From positions 656,025 to 720,024 of the forward strand of contig NZ_JH719395.1 in the NCBI RefSeq assembly GCF_000271845.1: a stretch of 64,000 nt of DNA, given 5' to 3'. The notes beneath the pieces were generated by a model. The model ran no database searches and was not told the DNA's origin. It saw nothing but the letters and a program-made list of their open reading frames with translations. The DNA is from Rhizobium leguminosarum bv. trifolii WSM2297 (lineage in GTDB: Bacteria > Pseudomonadota > Alphaproteobacteria > Rhizobiales > Rhizobiaceae). A program made the position numbers and the translations under genes. Below are positions 46,308-55,629 of this stretch, piece after piece; within the stretch, counting starts at the first letter, position 1; each line of letters opens with the position of its first letter.

Positions 46308-46748
46308 TTACCAGGCGCCGGTATTGCCCATCGAGGCCCAGGGTTCGGCGGCGGCCAGCGGGCTGCCCTTCTGCAGGATTTCGATCGAGATGCCGTCGGG
46401 CGAGCGCACGAAGGCCATGTTCCCGTCGCGCGGCGGCCGGTTGATGGTGATGCCGTTGTCCATCAGATTCTGGCAGGTTGCGTAAATATCGTCCACCTCA
46501 TAGGCGAGGTGGCCGAAATTGCGCCCTCCGCTATAATCTTCCGTATCCCAGTTGTAGGTAAGCTCGAGGCAGGGCGCCTTTTCGCTGCGCGCACGGTCGA
46601 GATCGTCGCGGGCGGCCAGGAAAACCAGGGTGAAGCGTCCCTTCTCGTTTTCGTGGCGGCGAATCTCCTCCAGCCCGAACAGGGTGGTGTAAAAAGCGAG
46701 GGAGGTGTCGAGGTCTTTGACCCGAACCATTGTATGGAGATAACGCAT
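46308..46748 (-). CDS. gloA: Lactoylglutathione lyase (glyoxalase I)
   Basis: Converts the methylglyoxal-glutathione adduct to lactoylglutathione. The 146-residue length is normal. Metal-binding and signature positions are visible: MRYLHTMVRVKDLDTSLAFY at the start, LELTYNWDTEDY, FGHLAYEVDDIY and SPDGISIEIL at the end. ATG at 46748 is chosen, with a longer frame open to 46808. Confidence 0.95.
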   Translation of the reverse strand: MRYLHTMVRVKDLDTSLAFYTTLFGLEEIRRHENEKGRFTLVFLAARDDLDRARSEKAPCLELTYNWDTEDYSGGRNFGHLAYEVDDIYATCQNLMDNGITINRPPRDGNMAFVRSPDGISIEILQKGSPLAAAEPWASMGNTGAW

Positions 46749-46942
46749 TCTATCTACTCCTTTATTGGGGCTGGTCTTTTTCGGCGAGCTGAGGTCAGCT
46801 TCGGGCAAGTCATCTTTGGAAAATGTGCAGTTGGGAATAACCGAAAACTAGGACTTGCGCTTATCCGTTACCAAGATGTTAATCTTGATTTCAAGAATCA
46901 GTTAACCGTAACAGTGTGACGCGTATTCGAGGGGCTGGCGAA

Positions 46943-47521
46943 ATGGCTGATAGGATTTCATCGAACGAATACTCCGACCTTGACGAGCTATCGGCAGAGG
47001 CGGTCGATCTTGTTGAAATCACCGGCGTCGTCAAGTGGTTCGACGTCGCAAAGGGTTTCGGCTTCATCGTGCCCGACAATGGCATGCAGGATGTTCTCCT
47101 GCACGTCACCTGCCTGCGCCGCGACGGTTACCAGACCATCCTCGAGGGAACGCGCATCGTCGCCCTCATCCAGCGCCGCGAGCGCGGCTACCAGGCTTTC
47201 AAGATCCTTTCGATGGATCAGTCGACTGCGGTTCATCCGTCGCAGCTACCGCCCGTGCGCACCCATGTGCAGGTCACCGCGACGAGCGGCCTTGAGCGGG
47301 CGCTGGTCAAATGGTTCAATCGAACCAAGGGCTTCGGCTTCCTGACGCGCGGCGAGGGCACGGAAGACATCTTCGTGCATATGGAAACGCTCCGCCGCTT
47401 CGGCCTGACGGAACTGCGCCCCGGCCAGGTGGTGCTCGTCCGCTTCGGCGACGGCGAGAAGGGCCTGATGGCCGCGGAAATCCATCCCGACATTCCGAGC
47501 CCGGCCAGCCGGTCTCATTGA
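46943..47521 (+). CDS. Double cold-shock-domain protein
   Basis: A 192-residue protein with two CspA-like OB domains, about residues 28-95 ([17 protein letters not shown]) and 120-185 ([17 protein letters not shown]). Both keep RNP1 (KGFGF) and an RNP2-like segment (VLLHVT, IFVHME). This tandem form is common in alphaproteobacteria and binds single-stranded RNA or DNA. The ATG has GAGGGG upstream. The DUF192 gene starts two bases after its stop, so they are cotranscribed. Confidence 0.92.
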   Translation: MADRISSNEYSDLDELSAEAVDLVEITGVVKWFDVAKGFGFIVPDNGMQDVLLHVTCLRRDGYQTILEGTRIVALIQRRERGYQAFKILSMDQSTAVHPSQLPPVRTHVQVTATSGLERALVKWFNRTKGFGFLTRGEGTEDIFVHMETLRRFGLTELRPGQVVLVRFGDGEKGLMAAEIHPDIPSPASRSH

Positions 47522-47522
47522 T

Positions 47523-48011
47523 ATGCGCGGCCCAGTCCTGTTTCATGTGATCAGAAGCGCCATCCTGGCGCTTTTTTTCATGGTCGCCCTGCCGGCTCTG
47601 GCCGATGAGCAGGTGCGCTTCGACAAGGAACCGCTGCTCATCCAGACCGCGGCGGGCAAGGTGCTGCATTTCACCGTCGAGATCGCCTCGACACCCGATC
47701 AGCGCGCCTACGGGCTGATGTTTCGGAAAACAATGGCCGATGATGCCGGCATGATCTTCGATTTCGACGTACCGCGGCGGGTCACCATGTGGATGGAAAA
47801 CACCATCCTGCCGCTCGACATGCTGTTTGCCGACGACACCGGCACGATCCGCCACATCAAGGAAAAGGCAGTGCCTTATTCGCGCGACATCATCGATTCG
47901 ATGAGCCCAGTGAAATACGTCGTCGAACTCAACGCCGGCATCGCCGCCAAACTCGGAATCAAACCGGGCGACAGGATCGTCAGCGCCACGACAACGAAGA
48001 AGGCGAAGTGA
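47523..48011 (+). CDS. DUF192 exported protein
   Basis: A 162-residue protein with a signal peptide (LALFFMVALPALA). The DUF192 core is FTVEIASTPDQRAYGLMFRKTM then MIFDFDVPRRVTMWMENTILPLDMLF. The function is unknown. It starts two bases after the cold-shock gene, an association conserved in rhizobia. Confidence 0.92.
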   Translation: MRGPVLFHVIRSAILALFFMVALPALADEQVRFDKEPLLIQTAAGKVLHFTVEIASTPDQRAYGLMFRKTMADDAGMIFDFDVPRRVTMWMENTILPLDMLFADDTGTIRHIKEKAVPYSRDIIDSMSPVKYVVELNAGIAAKLGIKPGDRIVSATTTKKAK

Positions 48012-48080
48012 CGGGCGCGCACGCCCGACAATGCGGGCCGTGATGCGGCTGTCAACGTTCCAAGAATATCAGTTGAAAGA

Positions 48081-48157
<77 letters not shown>

Positions 48158-48215
48158 GTCCGGCGGTCGCGTTTCAGGGAGCGCGACCGGATGCGGCAGT
48201 TCTGGACGAGAAATC

Positions 48216-48521
48216 TCAATGCGTCCAGGGCTGTGTACGGGTATAGCGGAAATTATCCGGATAGGCGACAACCTGGCGAACCGGGTCCTTCGGCGCGATG
48301 ACGCGGTATTCGATGCCGTTGCGCTGGGCGTAGGCTTCGGCCAGTTCCTGGCTTTCGAAAGTGAGTTTCACCTGCTGGCGCGTATCGCCGGAAGAGGTGT
48401 AGCCCATTATCGGATCGATTTTGCGCGGCGACTCCTGGTCGAATTCAAGCACCCAGAGATGGGTCTTGGCCTTGCCGGACTGCATGGCGGTCTTGGCTGG
48501 ACGATAGATCTTGGCAGACAT
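48216..48521 (-). CDS. NDUFS4-like complex I subunit
   Basis: A 101-residue member of the ETC complex I subunit family, homologous to the mitochondrial 18-kDa subunit NDUFS4 (AQDQ). Motifs are [26 protein letters not shown], then [20 protein letters not shown] and ERY-type ending [15 protein letters not shown]. In alphaproteobacteria it is a supernumerary NADH dehydrogenase subunit encoded outside nuo. Its stop is 59 bases before tRNA-Arg. Confidence 0.95.
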   Translation of the reverse strand: MSAKIYRPAKTAMQSGKAKTHLWVLEFDQESPRKIDPIMGYTSSGDTRQQVKLTFESQELAEAYAQRNGIEYRVIAPKDPVRQVVAYPDNFRYTRTQPWTH

Positions 48522-48897
48522 GACTGCGGCGTCTCCGACTATGCGGGCAGCGCCCGCCTTTCATGGTCTCAATCCCGTTGCCGGGGCCTTTGCTTCATCG
48601 CTAAAGACAGCGCAAAGAGATGAGTTTTGCTTATCCGCGAATCCTTGGTATTTCAAGAAAAAAGGCACTGTGCGCCGCCGCCGATCGCATCCCGACAATA
48701 AGGTAATGCTGCCGAAAATGGATATCGGCGACAGGCCGGCAGCGGAATCCTCTCCGTGTCCAGCCGCCGCTGAAGCCCACGGGGTCCGGCCGGTTGCGCG
48801 ATATTACCGTCTGTCTAATGTTGTGATAACAACCTGATTGCCGCGGCAGGCCCTCGGCACTATTTACGGCTCAGTCAATTTTAGTGGATTTGCACTC
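48522..48897. other. Intergenic region, no gene seen
   Basis: About 375 bases upstream of the NDUFS4-like gene. A plus-strand open frame at 48511-48837 has poor codon use and no ribosome site. The promoter of the NDUFS4-like gene should lie near 48530-48650; I see no clear boxes. Confidence 0.6.
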
Positions 48898-49011
48898 ATG
48901 ATGAGACGTTCGGCGGAGTTCAATGCCATCGTGATAGGGGCTGTCATTACGGCTTTCTTTTACGTTGCCATCAGCTATGCCCAATATATCGGCCTGCTCG
49001 AACGCGGCTAA
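48898..49011 (+). CDS. Possible 37-residue membrane peptide
   Basis: The peptide [15 protein letters not shown] continues with a hydrophobic stretch ([19 protein letters not shown]) and ends ERG. A basic N-terminus before a membrane helix fits an inner-membrane small protein. The ribosome site is weak (GTGGAT). I do not know a family; it could be a chance frame. Confidence 0.45.
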   Translation: MMRRSAEFNAIVIGAVITAFFYVAISYAQYIGLLERG

Positions 49012-49129
49012 GGCAGCCTTCTCCTGACGCCCAGTTACGCCGGCAGGTACAAAATGGCAGCCCATCACGAATTTTCTCTATTCATCCAAATATCAGGCGG
49101 GAATCTGCTCCCAGGGCTGGATTTATGGG

Positions 49130-49158
49130 TTGCGACGGCGAAGTGAACCGTGTATCTC
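49130..49158 (+). promoter_or_regulatory. Promoter of tRNA-Pro
   Basis: TTGCGA (49130-49135) and TATCTC (49153-49158) with a 17-base spacer, 13 bases before the tRNA. Confidence 0.55.
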
Positions 49159-49171
49159 CCCGCCCACGGCA

Positions 49172-49248
<77 letters not shown>

Positions 49249-49360
49249 TTCAATTGAGCCTCACACACCAGGCAGAATGGCCGTTTGGTATGCCGTATAT
49301 TGTCGTGTCTCTGCGGCTTGATCTCGGACCCGCACCCGGTCCCCATGTTTTGGATCTTGA

Positions 49361-49669
49361 TCATTCGAAAGCGGGCGGCGTGGGTTCCGTGACGGACATC
49401 CAATGCACCCACACACTTGCCCCGCGATCCTTCAGTGTATCGAAAATATGCCTGGCGGGCGTGCCGGCAGTTGTGACTTGATCGTAAATCTCGTTGTCGA
49501 GAACTCTCACTTCCTTCAGCGCCGGCAAGTCGAGCAGAGCTTCGATGTGGTTTATGCCGGTACTGAGCCGCCGGTATTCCAGCCGCGGCAACGGCCTGAT
49601 CCGTGCGAGGATAGGATGAGCTTTCGGCCTCGGCCCGTCGACCAGAAACGCTGGTGAAATCCCATTCAC
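49361..49669 (-). pseudogene. Truncated ORF with a leucine-rich segment
   Basis: The frame encodes about 100 residues, including IEALLDLPALKEVRVLDNE, which resembles a leucine-rich repeat. It starts only with GTG, has no ribosome site, and the frame continues open upstream to a stop near 49736 with protein-like sequence (PQGRFHPIEVNGIS). This looks like the C-terminal part of a longer protein whose front is missing. I do not recognise the family. It could still be an intact short gene. Confidence 0.4.
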
Positions 49670-49784
49670 TTCAATAGGATGGAAGCGACCCTGCGGGCCA
49701 CGAACCGTCCGATCCGATGGAGGGCGGATGTATGGCTAATTTCTCAGGCGAGATTGCTGTCCATGACAATAGGTGTCGCGAAAC

Positions 49785-50360
49785 ATGGGTTTCCGAATCG
49801 TGCTCATAGGCTTCCCTGGCGTCGGAAAGTTGACCATCGCGAAAGAGTTGAGCGCATTGGTTTCGGCAAAAATTGTCGACAACCACTCTATCAACAACCC
49901 AATCCTGCGTCTGCTGGATGAGGATGGAACCGCGTCGCTTCCAAAGGGAATATGGGAGTTCACGGGTCGGGTTCGGCAAACCGTCCTTGATGCAATCACC
50001 GCTTACGTGCCGTCCGCCAATTTCATTTTCACCCATGCCGGTATCGAGGGTGATGAGCGGAGCCTTCGTACCTTTCAACAGATCGCCAGTGCTGCTGAAG
50101 CCTGCGACGCCGTTCTGGTGCCGGTGCGATTGCTGTGTGATGAAGAGGAGCTGGCTCACCGGGTTTCGAACCCCGAGCGACGCGAAAAGTTAAAATCCAC
50201 CGACGTGGCAGCCTCGAGAAATCGCAGCCGCAGGGCGCGGGTTTTCGATCCATGCCACCCAAACACATTGGTCCTCGACGTCACTTCCGCGCCAGCGGAA
50301 AAAACGGCCACCGCAATCCGCGATCATATTCTGAAGGTTCTTGCCGACCTGTCAGCCTGA
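49785..50360 (+). CDS. P-loop kinase-like protein
   Basis: A 191-residue small P-loop protein. The Walker A region is GFPGVGKLT, where leucine follows the lysine in place of the usual serine or threonine, as in some shikimate-kinase-like and chloramphenicol phosphotransferase-like families. A DNHSINNP segment follows near residue 33, and a lid-like basic region (NPERREKLKSTDVAASRNRSRR) lies near residue 125. The substrate is unknown. ATG at 49785 is chosen; GTG at 49773 is in frame. It lies in the accessory stretch after tRNA-Pro. Confidence 0.75.
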   Translation: MGFRIVLIGFPGVGKLTIAKELSALVSAKIVDNHSINNPILRLLDEDGTASLPKGIWEFTGRVRQTVLDAITAYVPSANFIFTHAGIEGDERSLRTFQQIASAAEACDAVLVPVRLLCDEEELAHRVSNPERREKLKSTDVAASRNRSRRARVFDPCHPNTLVLDVTSAPAEKTATAIRDHILKVLADLSA

Positions 50361-50590
50361 AATTTGTCGGAGTTGATTTTATTGGCGCTACGATCGTCGA
50401 TACGCCTGACGGGCGGCAGGTGAGTCGTTCTGACAAACTATCGGTTTACGCAAAGACGGTCCGAAGGCCGGCTGACGCCCGTCGAAACATCGTAGCGCGC
50501 GGATGGGGGCTCCCTCATCCACGCGCCGAAGTAGCCGATTTTTGCGGCCTGCGTGTTGTGGCGATCGGACGACCGCCACAACGGCTATCA

Positions 50591-52663
50591 TTACAGGAGA
50601 AAATCGCCTGCCCCCAGGTGGACGAGGCCCTTCAGCTGAATCTCGAAGTCATGAATGCCGTCGCCGTTCGTGTCGGCCTGAATAACGGTAACATCGTTCG
50701 CGGTTCCGGCGTTGTCGTCATAGTGCCAAGCGAGCGCGCCAGCCTTGTGATCGAACAAGGCATTCTCCTGTGCCTGGAAATGGAAGGTTCCATTGCCCGC
50801 CGCAGAGCCATTCGCATCGATCGCCGAGATGTCGATCTTATCGACGCCGTGCTGGAAGTCGGTGATGACGTCGCGGTTCAAGCCGGACCCGGTTTCCGTC
50901 GGTGCCTTCAAGATAAACGTATCCTCGCCGGTGCCACCGGTCATAATGTCCTTTCCGGCACCACCAATGAGGACATCATTGCCGGCGCCGCCGTCCAGCT
51001 TGTCCGCGCCGGCCCCGCCAGTGAGAACGTTGCCGCCGTTATTGCCGCCGGTCAGTACGTCGTTGTAGCTTGAGCCGGTCAAGTTTTCGATGCCGGCGAT
51101 CTTGTCACCGGTCGCCTGGCCGCCCGATGCGACCTTAGTCGCCAAGTTGACGTTGACCGCGTCGGAGCCCTCATAGCTGGCCGTGTCATTGCCAGTACCG
51201 CCGTCGAGCACGTCCGCGCCGGCCCCGCCCTTCAACACGTCACTACCGCCGAGACCCTTGAAGGTTTCGTTGCCGCCGTTGGACTGACCGGTGTGCGGCA
51301 GGATGTCATTACCGTTGGTGCCGATGAATTCCTTTGTCGGCGCCGTTGGCGTTGTCGGTTGCGTCGGCGTGGTTGGCGTTGTCGGATTCGTCGGTGTGGT
51401 TGGGGTTGTCGGATTCGTCGGTGTGGTTGGGGTTGTCGGTTGCGTCGGCGTGGTTGGTGTTCCCGGTGTCGCACTGGAGCCCGATTCGTAGGCACCCATA
51501 TCGACAGTTCCAACGACGCGAGCGTGGCCGTCCAGGTCGACCGAGCCGACGCCGTACTTGGCGGTTCCGCCGTCGATCGCTGCCGAGCCGGAGGCGAGGT
51601 GGAAGTTGTCGCTCGCTGCCCCCGCGAAATGCGGGTCGATGCCGAGCTTGTTGCCGTTCGCCGTGCTCGGCATAGCGTTGCCGCCGTCGGTATTGACCGA
51701 GGCCTGGCCGGCCGTGCCGTTGTAGGTGTTGTTGTTGGCCCAGACGACGTTGGCGTTGGTATAGCCGCCGTACGACGTGTTATCGACCGCGGTGTTGTTC
51801 TTGTTCACCGACGGGTCGGCAACGGCGATGTTGTTGATCCAGGTGTTGTTGCTCGACTGCGCGTTGCTGAGTTCGCCGCGCCAGGTGCCGTCGTTCAGCA
51901 GGTCCTGATTGTTGTGGTATGCGGTGTTGTTTTTCACCGTGACGGAGTCGCTCCAGGTCACCTGGATGCCTTTGCTGCCGTTCTCATAGACGAGGTTGTT
52001 GTCGACCAGGGTCTTAAACGTGTAGTTCGGATGACCGCTCGTCTGCGTGCTCTGGAAATCGTCGATGATGATGCCGTTGCCATCGGTGTGCGCACCCGAC
52101 TTCGTGACGTTGTCGTGCGAGATGTTGTTCCGGATGATGTTGCGGAAGCCGCCATCGTCCGGCGCCCCGGTGATATTCCGGTTCTGGTAGAGAGAGATGC
52201 CTGAAAACCAGCCGGCACTCGCATTTTTGTAAGTCTCGTTCCCTTCGATCGTGATGAAGTCAGATCCGGCGAAGGCAATGCCGGACGCACCGTTGTCGTG
52301 GGAAACGTTATTTTCGATCTTCACATGGTGGACGCCATCACCAACGATGCCGTGCGAATCGCTCCCGTAGACCTCGAAGCCCTCGACCGCTACATAGTTG
52401 GCAGTGATGTTGATACCATTTGCGCCGCCCGATGCTGAGTGGATCACCGCTCCACCCGGTACCTCTGAGCGCAAGGTAATGTAGCCGGCGGCGGAACCAT
52501 CCTTGTACATGTTCACCGACTCGTTATAGGTGCCAGCGCGCACTACAACCTCGTCGCCGGGCTTAAGGTCCGACGCCATCGCGTCGCTGATCGTGCGAAA
52601 TGGGGAGGAGGCACTGCCGTTACCACCGCCGCTGCCAGTCGTCGCTACGTAGTATGTCGTCAT
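50591..52663 (-). CDS. Secreted beta-helix protein with RTX repeats
   Basis: A 690-residue protein with no N-terminal signal peptide. Residues 1-395 are a right-handed parallel beta-helix with many NN/N-turn coils (IENNVSHDN, IIRNNISHDN, VKNNTAYHNN). A threonine/proline linker (PTTPT repeats) spans about residues 396-441. Two clusters of calcium-binding GGxGxDxLx nonapeptides follow near 478-493 and 537-581, then a C-terminal GAGDFLL. This fits type I secretion, as for the PrsDE-exported glycanases of R. leguminosarum. The beta-helix may be a polysaccharide lyase or epimerase, but I see no diagnostic catalytic set. The ATG at 52663 has GAGGAA upstream. Confidence 0.88.
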   Translation of the reverse strand: MTTYYVATTGSGGGNGSASSPFRTISDAMASDLKPGDEVVVRAGTYNESVNMYKDGSAAGYITLRSEVPGGAVIHSASGGANGINITANYVAVEGFEVYGSDSHGIVGDGVHHVKIENNVSHDNGASGIAFAGSDFITIEGNETYKNASAGWFSGISLYQNRNITGAPDDGGFRNIIRNNISHDNVTKSGAHTDGNGIIIDDFQSTQTSGHPNYTFKTLVDNNLVYENGSKGIQVTWSDSVTVKNNTAYHNNQDLLNDGTWRGELSNAQSSNNTWINNIAVADPSVNKNNTAVDNTSYGGYTNANVVWANNNTYNGTAGQASVNTDGGNAMPSTANGNKLGIDPHFAGAASDNFHLASGSAAIDGGTAKYGVGSVDLDGHARVVGTVDMGAYESGSSATPGTPTTPTQPTTPTTPTNPTTPTTPTNPTTPTTPTQPTTPTAPTKEFIGTNGNDILPHTGQSNGGNETFKGLGGSDVLKGGAGADVLDGGTGNDTASYEGSDAVNVNLATKVASGGQATGDKIAGIENLTGSSYNDVLTGGNNGGNVLTGGAGADKLDGGAGNDVLIGGAGKDIMTGGTGEDTFILKAPTETGSGLNRDVITDFQHGVDKIDISAIDANGSAAGNGTFHFQAQENALFDHKAGALAWHYDDNAGTANDVTVIQADTNGDGIHDFEIQLKGLVHLGAGDFLL
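51358..51465 (-). repeat. Four 27-bp tandem repeats in the RTX gene linker
   Basis: Four in-frame units of 27 bases encode nine residues each (PTTPTTPTN or PTTPTTPTQ type). The two central units, 51385-51411 and 51412-51438, are identical; the outer ones differ by a few bases. Confidence 0.85.
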
Positions 52664-53602
52664 TGTCTTGTTCCTCAACCTTAGCGTTGTCTTTGCCGAT
52701 TACTATTTTTAGTTAATCAGGGGTTACGGCGGCAGGTTATAGGGCGGCGTTTTCGGGGGCGCAACAGCAACGAGACAGTAAGTGCTTGAGAAACATAGCC
52801 ATATTGCTGCCACATTATCCAAATCGATCCGAAGTTACGGTTTGAAATATTTGGTGAATTTCGAGTCGCCCAAAATGTGGCAAAATATAAGTCTCGCCTA
52901 CCGCGAATTATTCTTTCTGCAACTATAGCGAAATGCATCTTTTGAAAACGTTGGAGAAATCTGGCGGGCGTGGCTGGATTCCTTCCCTCAAAGCGGAATA
53001 GTCATTTTTTTTGTGAATTTAACAATTTTGGGCAGTTTCGCCCTATGATTGGCACCGATCGAGATGGAAAAGGGCGGGAATGACCGTCGTCGATTCGGGT
53101 CAAACCTATTGCCCAGGGCCTCAAGCGGAACCGCTTTTCCCCCGAGATCATCCGGCGGCGGTGCGACTATACTTTCGGTTTCCGCTGAGCCTGTGTCATG
53201 TCGAAATCCTGCTTGCCGAGCGTGGTGCCGATGTCTTGCAGGGTCTCTCGTTTTGCTGACCGCGTTGGAAAGAAGCCTATCGACGGTCGCCGCAGACCTG
53301 TGAGTTGTCCCAGTCGCAGCAAACGGACGACAACTGTTTAAGTCGAATGGCAGCGGTGATGGCCGCCAATTCGACCTTGCTCTGCATCCGGCAGTCCCGA
53401 TGGGGGATCAATGGCAGCGGACGCTGTGATGCGATCCGACAAATGTCAGCCGACTCCGGGAGCATCGGCTTTGCCAGGCCCGTTTCTCGATACGACCGAC
53501 AACGGGAGCGAAACGCACCTAAGGCATGAATGACAACCCCGTGCCCAACGGATTGCCGACGGCTTGCAACGACGAGATCGCAAGCCAACGAGCGATCCTA
53601 TT
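52664..53602. other. Gene-poor region
   Basis: About 940 bases. The first 380 are more AT-rich than the surroundings and must hold the promoter of the RTX gene. The rest has several short open frames on both strands (for example plus 53305-53529) with no ribosome site or family pattern. I see no gene here; it may be eroded sequence. Confidence 0.6.
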
Positions 53603-53935
53603 TTAACGGCCTTGGAAAATCTTGATGATCTTCGGAGTAAACCGGTGCTGTCTGACGTCGATAACGTCCTCATAGGTAAGGCGGCCGGAAACCACGGCTG
53701 CAACAAATCGCTCGCATGCAACTCTCGGAGCGTCCTTGTCCGAAACGTTTGTCACAATGCCGGCGCCGCGGCGGCCGTTTGCATCGAACCCCTTCGCGCA
53801 TTCCTTCACTGCTTCATTTCTTGCTCTTGAGCTGCCTTGCAGCAGTGTGACGTAAGCATCGTAGTCCTGACGTGTCGGCACGCAGGCAGTCAGCAGTCCC
53901 ATGGCAATCATTACTGTTAGAATACGAGCGCGCAT
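53603..53935 (-). CDS. Small lipoprotein, 110 residues
   Basis: A lipoprotein signal (LTVMIAMGLLTAC, cysteine at residue 18) and a short mature domain with two further cysteines (KECAKGF, RVACERF). I do not recognise the family. AGGGAA lies before the ATG. It stands alone in a gene-poor stretch. Confidence 0.7.
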   Translation of the reverse strand: MRARILTVMIAMGLLTACVPTRQDYDAYVTLLQGSSRARNEAVKECAKGFDANGRRGAGIVTNVSDKDAPRVACERFVAAVVSGRLTYEDVIDVRQHRFTPKIIKIFQGR

Positions 53936-54162
53936 TATTAAAATATTCCCTTAATTACCCAAATGAACAGCGTCGGCTGTTTTATTTCGATTCGTGTGAC
54001 ACGGGAAAGACCATGCGCGAGTTGCGATGTCGATCATAAGGTTGGTTTGCCGCGCTTTGGACGGGTTCGACCTGCCGGTATACTGCCGCTAATCACAATA
54101 GGCGGGATTTCGTTTCGGCCGATGCGATGTAACCTGACCATCAATCGTCTGGGAGCGGAAAC

Positions 54163-54558
54163 ATGAGAACGATATTTTCGAGCGTCGGAGCTGCGGCATT
54201 CTTGCTGTCGGCTGTCAACACCTATGCCGTCGACCTTCCGGCCGGCGCCAAGAAGGTCACGATGGAAGAGTTCAAAGCATTTGCTGACGGCAAGCATGTG
54301 AAGGTGGAGATTGTTGATATGGAAAAGCCTGTGACCGCTGATCTGGTCTGGAACTGGAAAAAGGCGACCATCACCGGTAAGGCCGATGTCGGCGGCAAGA
54401 TGATAGACGTAAAAACCAAACTCACGTTCAAGGGCGATAAAGCTTGCTCCCACGGCAAAGGCGAAAAGCCAAGCTGCCATTTTATCTATATAGACGGCGA
54501 CAAGTTCTATGAAGTTCGCGATGACATGAAAGTTCATGCGGTTTCGACGGTCGGTTAA
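54163..54558 (+). CDS. Exported hypothetical protein, 131 residues
   Basis: A signal peptide (cleavage near YAVD, residue 22) followed by a beta-rich domain (VKVEIVDMEKPVTADLVWNWKKATITGKAD) and two cysteines (KACSHGKGEKPSCHF) that could form a disulphide. I do not recognise the family. A terminator follows. GGAG is placed before the ATG. Confidence 0.75.
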   Translation: MRTIFSSVGAAAFLLSAVNTYAVDLPAGAKKVTMEEFKAFADGKHVKVEIVDMEKPVTADLVWNWKKATITGKADVGGKMIDVKTKLTFKGDKACSHGKGEKPSCHFIYIDGDKFYEVRDDMKVHAVSTVG

Positions 54559-54633
54559 GCTTCGCAGTCTACCGCAGCTTCGGCCGCGGCCGATCTAGGA
54601 AACACGCTGACATGCGCGCAAGTGTAGGCAATA

Positions 54634-54660
54634 AGCCCCGCCAACACGGCGGGGTTTCTG
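54634..54660 (+). terminator. Rho-independent terminator
   Basis: Stem agccccgcc / ggcggggtt with an aacac loop, followed by TCTGTTTT. It follows the gene ending at 54558. Confidence 0.8.
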
Positions 54661-54707
54661 TTTTGACCTTCGAACTTCTATAGCGGATCGGCGCCGTTCG
54701 GCCCTTC

Positions 54708-55019
54708 TCAGCGATCCAGAAAATGCTCGAAGTAAACTTCGGGAATGGGGTAGGCGTAGACGCCTCTGTCAATGAAGCCGCGCCTGGAGAGGCAACTTCT
54801 GAGCGCCGTGTTGTAGTGCAGGCTGCGTGGATCCGGTGAGCCGCGTTGCCATGAACCTGCCTCCGGCACGCACCAGCGGAGCGCTTTGTCGTATCGAGCC
54901 AGCAGGACCGGCTCGGTATCGACCCGAATGCCGCTGTAGGAGCGATAGTTTGAAGGGGATTCCGCGGCCGAAATACAGCCCAAGCCAAGTGCAACGCCAA
55001 CGACTGCCATCAATCTCAT
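54708..55019 (-). CDS. Small putative lipoprotein, 103 residues
   Basis: The N-terminus (MRLMAVVGVALGLGC) reads as a lipoprotein signal with cysteine at residue 15. The mature part has two more cysteines (LRWCVPEAG, LRSCLSRRGFI) and an aromatic end (YPIPEVYFEHFLDR). The CLSRRGF segment resembles short cell-envelope proteins of rhizobia. No known function. GGGAGA lies upstream. Confidence 0.7.
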   Translation of the reverse strand: MRLMAVVGVALGLGCISAAESPSNYRSYSGIRVDTEPVLLARYDKALRWCVPEAGSWQRGSPDPRSLHYNTALRSCLSRRGFIDRGVYAYPIPEVYFEHFLDR

Positions 55020-55188
55020 TGGATTTAATTCTCCCGTGATCGATTATCGAAGTAATCGAGCGGAACGTTATTGGTTCCAGTGCCTGCGGGCAAGGGCACT
55101 GATGGCCTGACTGGCGTGTGCCTAGGTTGCCGACGCACCATGACAGATGAGCCTCTATCACGAAGCGCCGGCAGCTTTCGCTCATCGA

Positions 55189-55629
55189 TCAATCCAGGAG
55201 ATCGGCCGGTACTTTGCCGCCATTTTCCGAAAGGCGTTTCATCAGCGCCTTGTGCAGCCACATATTCATCTTTGCGGAATCACCGGTGTCGCCGGTATAG
55301 CCGAGTTCAGCGGCAAGTTCCTTGCGCTCGGCCATGCTCGCATCCATCCCGACCGCTTTCATCAAGTCCACGATCGAGTGGCGCCAATCGAGTTTCTGGC
55401 CGCTCTTTTTCACGGCCGCGTCGAGGATCGGGACGATATCGACATTTGCTGCGGCCGGTGCCGTGGCCGGCTTGCCCTGAGCGGGAGCGGCCGCGGGTGC
55501 GGGACTGGGCGCTGCCGATGGCGAGGCGGGAGCCGGGGCGGGCTGCGTCTTCGGCGCGCTTGATGCACCCGGTTCGGCTGCTTTCGCTTCTCCGAAAATG
55601 GCGTGTTTGATCTTGTCGAAAATGCCCAT
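55189..55629 (-). CDS. DUF3597 protein
   Basis: A 146-residue protein. The N-terminus (MGIFDKIKHAIFG) is amphipathic, followed by a proline/alanine linker (about residues 28-62) and a C-terminal DUF3597 domain: VDIVPILDAAVKKSGQKLDWRHSIVDLMKAVGMD then ELGYTGDTGDSAKMNMWLHKALM. The C-terminal domain is LysM-neighbour-like and of unknown function. The ATG at 55629 has GGAGG eight bases upstream. Confidence 0.88.
   Translation of the reverse strand: MGIFDKIKHAIFGEAKAAEPGASSAPKTQPAPAPASPSAAPSPAPAAAPAQGKPATAPAAANVDIVPILDAAVKKSGQKLDWRHSIVDLMKAVGMDASMAERKELAAELGYTGDTGDSAKMNMWLHKALMKRLSENGGKVPADLLD

Noticed and set aside
46860..46920. CtrA-type TTAA sites before the cold-shock gene
   Set aside because: TTAA elements are present but the spacing to a second half-site does not fit TTAA-N7-TTAAC.
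48511..48837. Plus-strand open frame upstream of the NDUFS4-like gene
   Set aside because: Overlaps the start of the NDUFS4-like gene, lacks a ribosome site and reads as low-complexity sequence.
51358..51465. CRISPR-like array
   Set aside because: The 27-bp units are contiguous with no spacers and encode an in-frame Thr-Pro linker.
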